Source: an uncultured Arachnia sp. (GTDB lineage Bacteria; Actinomycetota; Actinomycetes; Propionibacteriales; Propionibacteriaceae). Taken from it: a stretch of DNA of 64,000 nucleotides. The notes beneath the pieces are model-generated. The model saw only the letters and a program-made list of their open reading frames with translations. It had not been told where the DNA came from and made no database searches. A program made the translations under genes and the position numbers. This document shows positions 16,745-26,172 of this stretch, piece by piece (the stretch's first letter is position 1; each line of letters begins with the position of its first letter). Location: positions 62,001 through 126,000 of the forward strand of contig CANLTJ010000002.1 in the NCBI GenBank assembly GCA_947493995.1. The letters are read 5' to 3'.

Positions 16745-17659
16745 CTAGTCAGTCCGGCACCGACTACAGCGTCGAAAGTTCCCGCTCCAGCCCCGCGACC
16801 GCAGTGCCGCTGCCACCTGCGCGGCCACCAGACAGGGCTCACCCGCGACGGCATTCCACCCGTAGCGCAGTGTGACCATGCCGGATTCGATCATCCGGGT
16901 GTTGTCTCGCATCATGTCTCTGGACCAGTTGGTGTGATCGCGTGCGCCGTCCAGTTCCACAACCACCCGCTGGGCGGGGAACAGCGCATCGATGCGGGTG
17001 GCTCCCGCCGGCACCTGCCGCTCTGCCATGGGAAGCCCGTGACGTGCGATCACACGACTGAAGCGCCATTCGAGCGCGCTCTCAATGCCTTTGCCGGCCT
17101 GACCACAGAGGTCCTTCAGTACGGCGGAGTGGCGGACGCGCTGACGCGAGTCCACCACGGTCAGGAGGCGTTCTGGCGTCGTCCTTCGTTGGGCGAAGGC
17201 GCGGGAGATTGCTGCGACGGCGGCGTCCTCCGTCGAGTGGTTGGCCAGGTCCACGAGGGCAGCTTCGAGCGGCACGCGGGGTGGCGTTCCCATCGAGCGA
17301 CGACATCCCCGACGGAATACCACCTCATACGCGCCGACGATGAATCCGGACCGTTTGGTCGACGTCCAGAGCGCGATCAGCGCCGGCTCGTCCCGGGCCG
17401 CACCGTGCAGATAGGCGGCCGCCTCCTCGCCCACCGCTGCCGTCGGACCACCGTGCAACAATCCGGCCCAGACGGCGGCCCGCCAGGTGACGGGTCCGGT
17501 GATATGCACTCCACGGGTGGGATGTTCCCAACCCGAGGCCAAGCGGTGGATCATCGAGCGGGTGAGACCGCCGGTAAGCAACTGGCGAGTCGTGAGCGCG
17601 CCCGCCTGATGCTCGGCGAGAAAACGCACTTCATCCGGGAGGGAGCGTCGTGGGTGCAT
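16745..17659 (-). CDS. AbiEi-like winged-helix protein with DUF559 (Vsr-like) C-terminus
   Basis: 304 residues from the ATG at 17659; a longer frame to 17740 is possible. The N-terminus resembles the winged-helix part of AbiEi antitoxins (ALTTRQLLTGGLTRSMIHRL, then RGVHITGPVTWR). The C-terminal third has a DUF559 endonuclease-like core: ATRIDALFPAQRVVVELDGA, RDHTNWSRDMMRDNTRMIES, and LRYGWNAV. No AbiEii-type toxin gene is adjacent, so a toxin-antitoxin role is not supported. The gene lies between two copies of a 39-bp hairpin repeat. Such proteins are common orphans in actinobacteria; function is unknown. Confidence 0.8.
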   Translation of the reverse strand: MHPRRSLPDEVRFLAEHQAGALTTRQLLTGGLTRSMIHRLASGWEHPTRGVHITGPVTWRAAVWAGLLHGGPTAAVGEEAAAYLHGAARDEPALIALWTSTKRSGFIVGAYEVVFRRGCRRSMGTPPRVPLEAALVDLANHSTEDAAVAAISRAFAQRRTTPERLLTVVDSRQRVRHSAVLKDLCGQAGKGIESALEWRFSRVIARHGLPMAERQVPAGATRIDALFPAQRVVVELDGARDHTNWSRDMMRDNTRMIESGMVTLRYGWNAVAGEPCLVAAQVAAALRSRGWSGNFRRCSRCRTD

Positions 17660-17772
17660 GCCGTTCAGCCTGCTCCGCACGCAGGCGGGGCGGCAGCAAG
17701 CGAACCGGTTGGACAACACCGGCGCCACGACGGACAACACGGGCGACGTATCGCAGAGCGCGGTATTGCCTC

Positions 17773-17811
17773 GGTGGTAGGGATGATGGCGTCCTCGGCA
17801 CCATCCCTACC
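17773..17811. repeat. 39-bp hairpin repeat, copy 2
   Basis: Same orientation and 37/39 identity to 16704-16742. The two differences break the stem at two positions, making this hairpin weaker. It lies 114 nt upstream of the AbiEi/DUF559 start and 28 nt from the stop of the 157-residue protein gene, where it may act as that gene's terminator. Confidence 0.8.
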
Positions 17812-17839
17812 GGCTTACCGAGAACAGAGGCGTAGCGGC

Positions 17840-18313
17840 TCAGTCCTGCAGCAGCTTGGGGGCCTGCAACAGGAGAAGGCGTTTCAGCTCACTCTCCTGA
17901 GCCTCCGCCCGCTCCAGCAGCGTCTGCAGCTGCGCCTTGTCAAGGCGATCGTCGTCCAGTTGCAGCAGAACCCGCCACGACATGGACTTGGCATGCACGG
18001 CGTCCACCAGCCCTTCGACTTCGACGAGATCGGTCAGCGGGGAGCGACGCAGCAGACGTTGATTGGGTTTCAGGCGTGCCGCCTTCTCCGCCACCCTGCC
18101 GGAGAGATCCTTGAGCATGGCCGGCTTGGCCTCGAAGCGCTGCATGATCTGCTCGAGCATCGTCTGGTCCTCGTTGACTTCTTCGGCGATGCGACCAACC
18201 GCGTCGCGAACCTCCCCATCCGGATGCCCTTCCGCCACCCGTGCAAATGCATCCAACCCGGCGGCCGACCCCGCGTGGTGGTCCTGAAGATACGTGGTGA
18301 TCAACTTGGTCAT
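17840..18313 (-). CDS. Small helical protein of unknown function beside the ole genes
   Basis: 157 residues from the ATG at 18313, preceded by GAGAGGAGC. It is predicted all-alpha, with no signal peptide or membrane segment. The start MTKLITTYLQDHHAGSAAG, followed by EEVNEDQTMLEQIMQRF and HAKSMSWRVLLQL, resembles a ferritin-like or haemerythrin-like four-helix bundle, but no complete metal site is evident. It is divergent from oleA with a 167-bp shared upstream region, so co-regulation with olefin synthesis is possible (inference). Confidence 0.75.
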   Translation of the reverse strand: MTKLITTYLQDHHAGSAAGLDAFARVAEGHPDGEVRDAVGRIAEEVNEDQTMLEQIMQRFEAKPAMLKDLSGRVAEKAARLKPNQRLLRRSPLTDLVEVEGLVDAVHAKSMSWRVLLQLDDDRLDKAQLQTLLERAEAQESELKRLLLLQAPKLLQD

Positions 18314-18480
18314 GTTCCGCTCCTCTCGTTCGGCTCCACTGTAGGCAGACCCGGCGCACGACGCGGCATTCCCCGTCGTCATTGGCCGGTCAGAAACCTG
18401 GCGAGACGCTCCCCAACGGCTGGTACGCTCGGCAACCGCGGACGCGGACTGGGAATCGCTGCCGCCGGAAGGAATGACAC

Positions 18481-19503
18481 ATGCTCGGCAACGCAACCTA
18501 TCGTCTCGCGAACACCTCCATACTCTCCGTCACGAGGGTTGAGGCGCCCGAGGTCGTCAGTTCGAACTCCCTGGACGACCTCTTGGAGGACACATACGCC
18601 CGCATCGGTATGGCGCGAGGCGGACTGGCAGGCCTCGCCGGCGTGGAGGAGCGTCGATGGTGGCCCGAAGGCACCAGCTACATTTCCGGAGCCGTGGAGG
18701 CGGGCAACTCTGCCCTGGCAGCTGCTGGCGTCGAACCGGCGCAAATCGGTCTGCTGATCAACGCGTCGGTCTCCCGCCCCCACCTGGAGCCGTCCGTGGC
18801 CGCGCAGGTCCACGACGAGCTCGGTTTACCGACGGACTGCCTCAACTTCGACATCACCAACGCCTGCCTCGGCTTCGTCAACGCCATGCAGGTGGCTGGG
18901 TCCATGATCGATGCGGGACAGGTGACGTACGCGCTCATCGTCGCCTCCGAGGGCACCCGTGAGCCGCAGGAACGCACGATGGATCGCCTCATCAACGGCG
19001 ACACCACCAAGGATGAGCTGAAGGAGGCCTTCGCCACCCTCACCGTCGGGTCAGGTGCCGCCGCCATGGTGCTGGGCCGCAGCGATCAGCATCCGGACGG
19101 ACACCGGGTGGTGGGTGGGCTCAGCCGCGCAGGCACCTCTCATCACGGTCTCTGCATCGGCACCATGGAGGAGATGCACACCGACAGCCGTGCACTCTTC
19201 GTCGAGGGCATGGCCCTGGTCCAGGACGCCTGGAACGAGGCCAAGGCGGAGTTCGAGTGGACCGACATGGACGCCTACATCCCGCACCAGACGTCCACCG
19301 CCCACCTGCGTGGGCTGTCCAGGACGCTGAACCTGGACAATGACAAAGTGGCCGTCTCGCTGATGCATCACGGCAACACCGCAGCGGCCGCCGTCCCGTT
19401 CACCCTGGCGCAGGAGGTGCCGAACCTGAACAAGGGTGACCGCGTCCTGCTCATGGGCATCGGCTCCGGACTGAACACCTCCTTCACGGAAGTCGCGTGG
19501 TGA
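18481..19503 (+). CDS. oleA: OleA: acyl-CoA head-to-head condensing thiolase
   Basis: 340 residues, thiolase/KAS III fold. OleA joins two fatty acyl-CoAs to a beta-keto acid, the first step to long-chain olefins. The catalytic Cys is Cys129 in ITNACLGFVNAM. Glu103 in RPHLEPSVAAQ lies 26 residues before it, the same spacing as the OleA-specific Glu117/Cys143 of Xanthomonas, which argues for OleA over FabH. His in YIPHQTSTAH and Asn in MHHGNTAAAA complete the site. The gene heads an overlapping oleA-oleBC-oleD operon, which makes the assignment firm. Confidence 0.95.
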   Translation: MLGNATYRLANTSILSVTRVEAPEVVSSNSLDDLLEDTYARIGMARGGLAGLAGVEERRWWPEGTSYISGAVEAGNSALAAAGVEPAQIGLLINASVSRPHLEPSVAAQVHDELGLPTDCLNFDITNACLGFVNAMQVAGSMIDAGQVTYALIVASEGTREPQERTMDRLINGDTTKDELKEAFATLTVGSGAAAMVLGRSDQHPDGHRVVGGLSRAGTSHHGLCIGTMEEMHTDSRALFVEGMALVQDAWNEAKAEFEWTDMDAYIPHQTSTAHLRGLSRTLNLDNDKVAVSLMHHGNTAAAAVPFTLAQEVPNLNKGDRVLLMGIGSGLNTSFTEVAW

Positions 19504-22139
19504 CCCCAGTCCCACAACTACCGGGTCTGGACCTGTCCTGGTCGAGACACATCACTGCCCCGGATGCCGACGGCGTGCCGCGGCGGTGGCACATTCTGGA
19601 CACCGCTTCTGAGGGCAACGACACCCCGGCACACGGGACCATGCTGTGTGTTCACGGCAACCCCACGTGGTCCTACCTCTGGCGCCGCTTCCTGAGCGCG
19701 GCCCGTCCGGGGTGGCGCGTGATCGCCGTGGACCAGCTCGGCATGGGGTACTCCGAGGACCCCTCTGGCAACCTGCAATCGCCGCGTACGCTCGCCCAGC
19801 GCGTCGAGGACCTCAGCCGCCTCACTGACACCTTGGGTCTCACCGGCCCGGTGGTGGCGGTCGGCCACGACTGGGGCGGCATCATCGCCAGCGGGTGGGC
19901 GCTGCGCCACCGGGACCAGCTCGCTGGAGTCGTGCTCGCCAACACCGCTGTCCACCACGACTCCAGCGACGGCATCCCCGCAGCCCTGCGTCCCGCCCGC
20001 GCAATGGCTGAATTCGTCTGCGTCAGGACACCGCTGTTCGTGCGGGCAGCCACGGCGCTGTCTGGTTCCAGGATTGCCCGCGACATTCGCGACGCCTTCG
20101 CCGCACCCTATGGGCGTGCGGCTGACCGGAGTTTCGTCGGCCAGTTCGTCGCCGACATCCCGGCGGAGCCGACGCACCCGTCACGCCCCGCTCTCGACGA
20201 GATCGCCGCCGACCTGCTCGGCCTGCAGGTCCCAGCGCTGCTCATCCGCGGCGCCGCCGACCCCGTGTTCAGCGAGGAGCACTTTCGTGACCTTCATGCC
20301 CGTCTGCCCCTGGCTGACCTGCAGCGCTACGAAGGCGCAAGCCACCTCGTCACCGAGGATGCGCCCCGCTCCGCCGAGGATGTCTGGAACTGGGTGGCGG
20401 ACCGCATTGAGTCCCCGCAACCTCCCCTCTCGCACGGGGCAGATTTCCCATCTGAGCAGGACACCGGGCTTGCCTGGTCCGGACTGCTGCGACGTGCCAC
20501 CCATACGCCGGAAGATCTGGCGGTGGTGCAGGTGGCAGATGGCCGTCGTTTGACCTTCTCCGAGCTGGAGTCCGACATCGCCCACGTGGCCGCGGGTCTG
20601 GTGGCCAGCGGCGTTGCACCGGGACAGCGCATCGCGCTGCTCGTCCCGCCAGGCATCGACCTGACCGTGGCGCTGTACGCCTGCTGGCGCATCGGGGCCG
20701 TCGTGGTTGTGGCTGATGCGGGCTTGGGACCTCGCGGTATGCGACGGGCTCTTCGCGGCGCCGGTATTGACCACGTCATCGGCATCGACCGGGGGCTGGC
20801 CGCCGTCGCGCTGCTCGGCGTTCCCGGCCGTCGCATCCTCGTGGAGGGGCATGCCTCGATGCTGGGCTCCGTCGTACGCCGACCCGGCCGGCCGGGCGTC
20901 GTGAAGATCGACGACACACTGGATGACGTGAGGCGCCTCGGCGCAAACTCCCCCATCCCGCCGCTGCCGCCACTCGACGCGGAGGCAGCTGTGCTCTTCA
21001 CATCGGGCGCGACGGGGCCGGCCAAGGGTGTCGTCTACCGCTCGGACCAGATCCGTGCCCAGGCCGGCCACATCAAATCCATCTACGGGCTCACCGACGA
21101 CGATGCCTTCGTGGCGGCGTTCGCGCCGTTCGCCCTGTACGGACCGGCGATGGGCGTCGCCTCCGCCGTGCCGGACATGGACGTCACCTCGCCCTCCACT
21201 CTGACGGCCACCGGCTTGGCCGACGCGGTCTCCGCCGCCGGCGCCACGACGGTGTTCGCCTCCCCCTCATCCCTGCGCAACGTGGTGGCCACCGCGAGCG
21301 AACTTTCCGCCGAGCAACGCTCGACGATGACCCGGGTGCGGGTGGCCATGTCCGCCGGCGCACCCATCCCCGTGACGCTGTTGCAGAAGGTCCAGGCGGT
21401 GCTGCCGAACGTTGAACTCCACACCCCCTACGGGATGACGGAGTGCTTGGCCGTCTCCGACGTCACCCTGGCCGGACTTGAGGCGGCCGGAACTGGCAAC
21501 GGCGTCTGCGTCGGTCATCCGCTCGCCGGCGTCAATGTGCGCATTGCTCCCCTACCCCAGGACCCGTCGCAACCCGACGGCGAACCCACCACGGAACCCG
21601 AGGTCACCGGCGAGATCATCGTCGCTGCAGCACATGTGAAGGACCACTACGACCAGCTCTGGGCAACGCAGCGTGCCAGCACGCGCGACGGTGATTCGCA
21701 CCGCACCGGTGATGTCGGGCATCTCGATGCCGAGGGCCGTCTGTGGGTGGAGGGCCGCCGGGCCCACGTGGTGCATGCGGCCTCCGGGCCGTTGACACCG
21801 GTCGCGCTGGAACTTGCCGTCCAGGAGTTGCCCGGGATCCGGGACGCCGCAGTGGTGGGCGTCGGCCCGGTGGGTACACAGGCCGTCGTCGTCATCGTCA
21901 TCGTGAACGACCGTGAGGGCAAGCCTGTGCGGCGCCGTCGCGGCTTCGTACTGGCGGGTGACGCACTGACCCGTGCGGTGCGCGAAACGGCTGCCGCCGT
22001 GAGCGACCAGCCGGTGGCGGCCGTGCTCACAACGACGGAATTCCCCGTCGATGTTCGTCACCAGTCGAAGGTGGATCGGGCGCGTCTGGCCTCCTGGGCT
22101 ACTCGGGTCCTCTCGGGTGGACCGGTCGGCACGCCGTGA
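19500..22139 (+). CDS. oleBC: OleBC fusion: beta-lactone decarboxylase plus beta-lactone synthetase
   Basis: 879 residues. The N-terminal part (about 1-300) is an alpha/beta hydrolase of the haloalkane dehalogenase type: VHGNPTWSYLWRRFL, nucleophile Asp in VAVGHDWGG, and a His in GASHLV; this is OleB, which decarboxylates a beta-lactone to the cis-olefin. The C-terminal part (about 330-879) is an acyl-adenylate-forming enzyme: VLFTSGATGPAKGVVYR, TPYGMTECLAVSD, HRTGDVGHLD, and a lysine-bearing C-terminus; this is OleC, which makes the beta-lactone. Fusion of the two is known in actinobacteria such as Micrococcus. The GTG at 19500 forms a GTGA overlap with oleA; the GTG at 19497 is an alternative. 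Confidence 0.94.
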   Translation: MTPVPQLPGLDLSWSRHITAPDADGVPRRWHILDTASEGNDTPAHGTMLCVHGNPTWSYLWRRFLSAARPGWRVIAVDQLGMGYSEDPSGNLQSPRTLAQRVEDLSRLTDTLGLTGPVVAVGHDWGGIIASGWALRHRDQLAGVVLANTAVHHDSSDGIPAALRPARAMAEFVCVRTPLFVRAATALSGSRIARDIRDAFAAPYGRAADRSFVGQFVADIPAEPTHPSRPALDEIAADLLGLQVPALLIRGAADPVFSEEHFRDLHARLPLADLQRYEGASHLVTEDAPRSAEDVWNWVADRIESPQPPLSHGADFPSEQDTGLAWSGLLRRATHTPEDLAVVQVADGRRLTFSELESDIAHVAAGLVASGVAPGQRIALLVPPGIDLTVALYACWRIGAVVVVADAGLGPRGMRRALRGAGIDHVIGIDRGLAAVALLGVPGRRILVEGHASMLGSVVRRPGRPGVVKIDDTLDDVRRLGANSPIPPLPPLDAEAAVLFTSGATGPAKGVVYRSDQIRAQAGHIKSIYGLTDDDAFVAAFAPFALYGPAMGVASAVPDMDVTSPSTLTATGLADAVSAAGATTVFASPSSLRNVVATASELSAEQRSTMTRVRVAMSAGAPIPVTLLQKVQAVLPNVELHTPYGMTECLAVSDVTLAGLEAAGTGNGVCVGHPLAGVNVRIAPLPQDPSQPDGEPTTEPEVTGEIIVAAAHVKDHYDQLWATQRASTRDGDSHRTGDVGHLDAEGRLWVEGRRAHVVHAASGPLTPVALELAVQELPGIRDAAVVGVGPVGTQAVVVIVIVNDREGKPVRRRRGFVLAGDALTRAVRETAAAVSDQPVAAVLTTTEFPVDVRHQSKVDRARLASWATRVLSGGPVGTP

Positions 22140-23131
22140 GGGTGTTGGTCACGGGCGCCAGCGGCCTGCTCGGCGGCGGAGTCGCCCGGGCGCTCGTCGC
22201 CCGCGGTGACGATGTGACGGTCCTGCAACGTCGACCATCGGGTGTCAACGCCCGGGAGGTACGGGGGGACATCACCGACCCCGACGCCGTCGCGACAGCG
22301 GTCCGAGGCTGCGACGCCGTGGTGCATCTCGCCGCCAAGGTCAACGTCACCGGGGCGTGGGCCGACTACGAGCGGACCAACCTCCACGGCACTGACGTGT
22401 TGCTGCGCGCCTGCCGGGAGGCCGGCGTGGCACGGATGGTGTTCGTCTCCAGTCCTTCGGTGGCGCATACCGGCACCTCGCTGGTGGGTGCCGGTGCCGG
22501 GCCTGCCGATCCCGAACATGCCCGCGGCCACTATGCCCGCTCCAAGGCGATGGCCGAGCAGCGGGCCCTGGCGGCCGACCGCCGCAGTGAACTCGCCGTC
22601 GTCGCCATCCGCCCGCATCTTGTGTGGGGTCCGGGCGATACCCAACTCGTGGAACGCATCGGCCGGCGTGCCCGCTCGGGCAGGTTACCCATCCTCGGAT
22701 CGGGTGCGCCTCTTGTGGACACCATCTACATCGACAATGCCGTCGACGCGATGGTGACAGCGCTCGATCGTTGCGAACAGGTCCGCGGGCAGGCGTTCGT
22801 GGTCACCAACGGCGAACCGCGACCGATCGGGGAAATCATCAGCGCATGGGCGACGGCGACGGGCGCCCCGGCTCCCTCCCGACACGTCCCGGCTGCGCTG
22901 GCGAGACTGGCAGGAAGCGGTGTCGACGCGGTCACAGCGGTCCGTCAACGACTCGGCCATGACGTCAGCACGGATCCACCGCTCACCCGATTCCTCGCCG
23001 AACAGCTCTCGACGGCGCACTGGTTCGACCAACGGCACACGCGTGAAGCTCTCGGCTGGGCGCCTCGTATCGGGCTTGACGAGGGCGTCGAACGGCTGCG
23101 GGCGTGGTTCCGCGATCACCCGCTGGATTAA
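22136..23131 (+). CDS. oleD: OleD: NADPH-dependent 2-alkyl-3-ketoacid reductase
   Basis: 331 residues, extended short-chain dehydrogenase/epimerase fold. OleD reduces the OleA product to a beta-hydroxy acid. The nucleotide-binding motif VTGASGLLGGGVA is at the N-terminus. The active-site Ser region is FVSSPSVAHTG, and the catalytic Tyr-Lys is YARSKAMAEQ. The GTG start overlaps the oleBC stop (GTGA). The repeat copy at 23132 begins immediately after its stop codon. Confidence 0.93.
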   Translation: MRVLVTGASGLLGGGVARALVARGDDVTVLQRRPSGVNAREVRGDITDPDAVATAVRGCDAVVHLAAKVNVTGAWADYERTNLHGTDVLLRACREAGVARMVFVSSPSVAHTGTSLVGAGAGPADPEHARGHYARSKAMAEQRALAADRRSELAVVAIRPHLVWGPGDTQLVERIGRRARSGRLPILGSGAPLVDTIYIDNAVDAMVTALDRCEQVRGQAFVVTNGEPRPIGEIISAWATATGAPAPSRHVPAALARLAGSGVDAVTAVRQRLGHDVSTDPPLTRFLAEQLSTAHWFDQRHTREALGWAPRIGLDEGVERLRAWFRDHPLD

Positions 23132-23214
23132 GGAACCACTGACCAATCATGTCCTGGTTGCGGCGCACCGGATCGGGCGATCTGGAGCCCCTACATCTGG
23201 ATATGGACATCCAG
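23132..23214 (-). repeat. 83-bp repeat, right copy of an inverted pair
   Basis: Reverse complement is about 91% identical to 15246-15328, with eight or so mostly transition differences. It begins at the base after the oleD stop codon. Together the two copies bracket the 7.9-kb MATE to oleD segment. The rest of the gap (23215-23352) shows no gene I can support. On the minus strand a short open frame crosses the repeat without recognisable similarity. Confidence 0.85.
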
Positions 23215-23352
23215 TACACGCACCAGATGTCGTGACGCCATCTCATCCCGCCCGCCACGTCCTCGCCGAGAACAGCATTGATCAGCGCTTCCTTGAGTTC
23301 ACTGAACCGATCCCACAAGCGCCGGAGCGGAATAGTCCATGGCTGATCAGCG

Positions 23353-23371
23353 TTGAGTGAGGTAGACTCAA
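23353..23371. promoter_or_regulatory. HAIR operator (HspR site) upstream of clpB
   Basis: TTGAGT, 7-nt spacer, ACTCAA: a perfect 6-bp inverted repeat matching the HAIR consensus CTTGAGT-N7-ACTCAAG at 12 of 14 positions. It lies 29 nt before the clpB start. HspR is encoded at 30.5 kb. Confidence 0.88.
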
Positions 23372-23400
23372 CTTATCAACCAAGCATGAAGGACACCATC

Positions 23401-25974
23401 GTGAATACGGAGAAACTGACAACCAAGAGCCGCGACGCAGTCACCTCAGCAGTGCGGCAGGCACTGACCCATGGCAACCCGAGCGCAGAGCCCGCGCACC
23501 TGCTGCACGGGCTCCTCATGGTGCCCGACAACACCGTCGGCCCCCTGCTGGAATCCGTGGGAGCAGACCCACAGGTCGTCGATGCGGCCGCCGTCGCTGC
23601 CATCGACAAGCTGCCCTCCAGCACCGGCAGCAGTGTCACACAACCCACTCTGTCCGGCTCCCTGGCCCGCGTGCTGGCGTCGGCGGAGACACTGGCCGAC
23701 AAGCTGGGCGACCAGTTCGTCGCCACAGAGCACCTTCTGATCGCGTTGGTGGAGGTGGAATCGGAGGCCAGTCGATTGCTCACCGATGCGGGCGTTGACG
23801 CCGACGTGCTCACCGCCGCCTTCGCTGGGTCCAGGGGCGGCAAGCGCGTCACCTCAGCGGAGAGCGAGGGTGGGGAGTCCGCCCTGGAGAAGTACTCCGT
23901 CGACCTCACCGAACAGGCTCGCTCCGGCAAGCTCGATCCGGTGATCGGCCGCGACGCCGAGATCCGGCGCGTCGTCCAAGTGCTTGCGCGTCGCACCAAG
24001 AACAATCCCGTGCTGATTGGCGAGCCCGGCGTCGGCAAGACCGCCGTCGTCGAGGGACTGGCCCTGCGCCTGGTGGAGGGCGACGTCCCTGACTCCCTGC
24101 GCGAGCGTCGGTTGGTGTCGCTGGATCTGGCCTCCATGGTTGCCGGCGCGAAATATCGCGGCGAGTTCGAGGAGCGCCTCAAGGCAGTGCTGAACGAAAT
24201 CCGCGACGCCGAGGGTCAGATCATCACGTTCATCGACGAGCTGCACACCGTCGTCGGCGCCGGTGCGTCCGGGGAGGGCGCAATGGATGCGGGCAACATG
24301 CTCAAGCCGATGCTCGCGCGCGGCGAGCTGCGGATGATCGGCGCGACGACGCTGGATGAGTTCCGCGAGCGCATCGAGAAGGACCCGGCGCTGGAGCGGC
24401 GCTTCCAGCAGGTGTTCGTGGGCGAGCCGTCGGTGGAGGACACCGTCGCCATCCTGCGCGGTTTGCGCGAACGCTACGAGGCGCACCACAAGGTGCGAAT
24501 CACCGATTCCGCGCTGGTGGCGGCCGCGACGCTGTCCCACCGCTACATCACGTCGAGGCAGCTTCCGGACAAGGCGATCGATTTGATCGACGAGGCGGCA
24601 TCCCGGCTGCGGATGGAGATCGACTCCTCACCCGAGGAGATCGACATGCTGCGCCGCGACGTCGACCGCATGACGATGCAGGCGTTCGCCCTGGAGAAGG
24701 AGGACGACGTGGCCTCGAAGGAACGCCTTGAGGCCCTGCGCCAGGAACTCGCGGACACCCAGGAAACGTTGCGTGGACTGGAGACCCGCTGGGAAGCCGA
24801 GAAAGCGAGCCTGAACCGGGTGGGCGACCTGAAGGAGCAGATCGACCAATTGCGAATGGAGGCCGACAAGGCCCAACGCAGTGGAGACCTGACCCGTGCC
24901 TCACAGATCCTCTACGGGGACATCCCGGCGGCCCAGCGCGAGCTGGCCGAGGCCGAGGAGACCGACAGCTCCACCTCCATGGTCTCCGAGGAGGTCTCGG
25001 AGCTCGACATCGCGGAGGTGGTGGCAGCGTGGACCGGGGTTCCCGTCGGCCGGCTGTTGCAGGGTGAGTCCGAGAAGCTGTTGCAGATGGAGGACCGCAT
25101 CGGTGAGCGCCTCATCGGGCAGCGGCAGGCCGTCACCGCGGTGGCCGACGCCGTCCGACGCTCCCGGGCCGGCATCTCGGATCCCAACCGCCCCACGGGA
25201 TCGTTCCTCTTCCTCGGTCCCACCGGTGTCGGCAAGACGGAGCTCGCAAAGTCGTTGGCGGACTTCCTCTTCGACGACGAGACCGCCCTGGTACGGATCG
25301 ACATGAGCGAGTACTCGGAGAAGCACTCCGTCGCCCGCCTCGTCGGGGCGCCTCCGGGCTACGTCGGCTACGAGGAGGGTGGCCAGCTGACCGAGTCCGT
25401 GCGTCGGCGGCCGTACTCCGTCGTCCTGCTCGACGAGGTGGAGAAAGCCCACCCGGACCTGTTCAACATCCTCTTGCAGGTGCTGGACGACGGGCGCCTC
25501 ACCGACGGTCAGGGTCGCACGGTGGACTTCCGCAACACCATCTTGATCATGACCTCCAACCTGGGATCGCAGTACATGGCCGACGGCATGCTGGACCCCG
25601 AGGCCACCCGCAACACGGTGATGGCAGCAGTCCGGCAGGCATTCCGGCCCGAGTTCCTCAACCGACTCGACGACATCGTGTTGTTCGATGCGTTGACCCA
25701 AGAGGAGCTTGGTCAGATCGTGTCCATCCAACTGGGTCGTCTCAACCGCCGACTGGCTTCGCGTCGCATCACTGTGGACGTGTCGGAGGCGGCTGAGCAA
25801 TGGCTCGGGTCAGCAGGATTCGACCCCATCTACGGCGCACGACCGCTGCGCAGGTTGGTGCAGACGACCATCGAGGACGAGTTGGCCCGTGGACTCCTCT
25901 CCGGGGAGATCCACGACGGTCAGACCGTGGGCTTCGACGTCAAGCCCGACGGCAGCGGCATCGAACTCGTCTGA
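23401..25974 (+). CDS. clpB: ClpB disaggregase chaperone
   Basis: 857 residues. A hexameric AAA+ ATPase that, with DnaK, pulls apart protein aggregates. Order: N-domain ([14 protein letters not shown] onward), AAA-1 with Walker [14 protein letters not shown] and [15 protein letters not shown], a coiled-coil middle domain (about residues 390-510), AAA-2 with Walker [15 protein letters not shown] and [13 protein letters not shown], and a C-terminal small domain. The GTG at 23401 is chosen for AAGGA 7 nt upstream and for family N-termini; an ATG at 23386 is possible. The HAIR operator in front places it under HspR, as in other actinobacteria. Confidence 0.96.
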   Translation: MNTEKLTTKSRDAVTSAVRQALTHGNPSAEPAHLLHGLLMVPDNTVGPLLESVGADPQVVDAAAVAAIDKLPSSTGSSVTQPTLSGSLARVLASAETLADKLGDQFVATEHLLIALVEVESEASRLLTDAGVDADVLTAAFAGSRGGKRVTSAESEGGESALEKYSVDLTEQARSGKLDPVIGRDAEIRRVVQVLARRTKNNPVLIGEPGVGKTAVVEGLALRLVEGDVPDSLRERRLVSLDLASMVAGAKYRGEFEERLKAVLNEIRDAEGQIITFIDELHTVVGAGASGEGAMDAGNMLKPMLARGELRMIGATTLDEFRERIEKDPALERRFQQVFVGEPSVEDTVAILRGLRERYEAHHKVRITDSALVAAATLSHRYITSRQLPDKAIDLIDEAASRLRMEIDSSPEEIDMLRRDVDRMTMQAFALEKEDDVASKERLEALRQELADTQETLRGLETRWEAEKASLNRVGDLKEQIDQLRMEADKAQRSGDLTRASQILYGDIPAAQRELAEAEETDSSTSMVSEEVSELDIAEVVAAWTGVPVGRLLQGESEKLLQMEDRIGERLIGQRQAVTAVADAVRRSRAGISDPNRPTGSFLFLGPTGVGKTELAKSLADFLFDDETALVRIDMSEYSEKHSVARLVGAPPGYVGYEEGGQLTESVRRRPYSVVLLDEVEKAHPDLFNILLQVLDDGRLTDGQGRTVDFRNTILIMTSNLGSQYMADGMLDPEATRNTVMAAVRQAFRPEFLNRLDDIVLFDALTQEELGQIVSIQLGRLNRRLASRRITVDVSEAAEQWLGSAGFDPIYGARPLRRLVQTTIEDELARGLLSGEIHDGQTVGFDVKPDGSGIELV

Positions 25975-25988
25975 TTCAGACACACGAC

Positions 25989-26020
25989 GGGGGGCGGTGG
26001 AACCCCACCGCCCCCCCTCG
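25989..26020 (+). terminator. clpB terminator
   Basis: A perfect 12-bp stem (GGGGGGCGGTGG with its complement at 26005-26016) and an AACC loop, followed by CTCGTT, 14 nt after the clpB stop. Confidence 0.8.
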
Positions 26021-26172
26021 TTGCCATTCGCTCACGGAGTGAGCAGCCCTCCCGTGGCAGCAGCACTGCGCCGAAACTTCCGTCATGACGCGGTCATCGG
26101 GTGAAGTACCGCGTCCCAGTAGAAGTGTGGTTACCTCGAGCGCTGTCACTTCTGCTCCCGTGAAGGATGCCG

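Noticed and set aside
16745..17659. Type IV toxin-antitoxin system
   Set aside because: Only an AbiEi-like winged helix is present and no AbiEii nucleotidyltransferase gene lies on either side.
16934..18757. 607-codon plus-strand frame across the AbiEi/DUF559 region
   Set aside because: It is antisense to two supported genes and runs into oleA in a wrong frame.
22983..23318. Minus-strand open frame across the right 83-bp repeat as a protein gene
   Set aside because: It runs into oleD antisense, has no clear ribosome site and no recognisable similarity; the conserved part is explained by the repeat.
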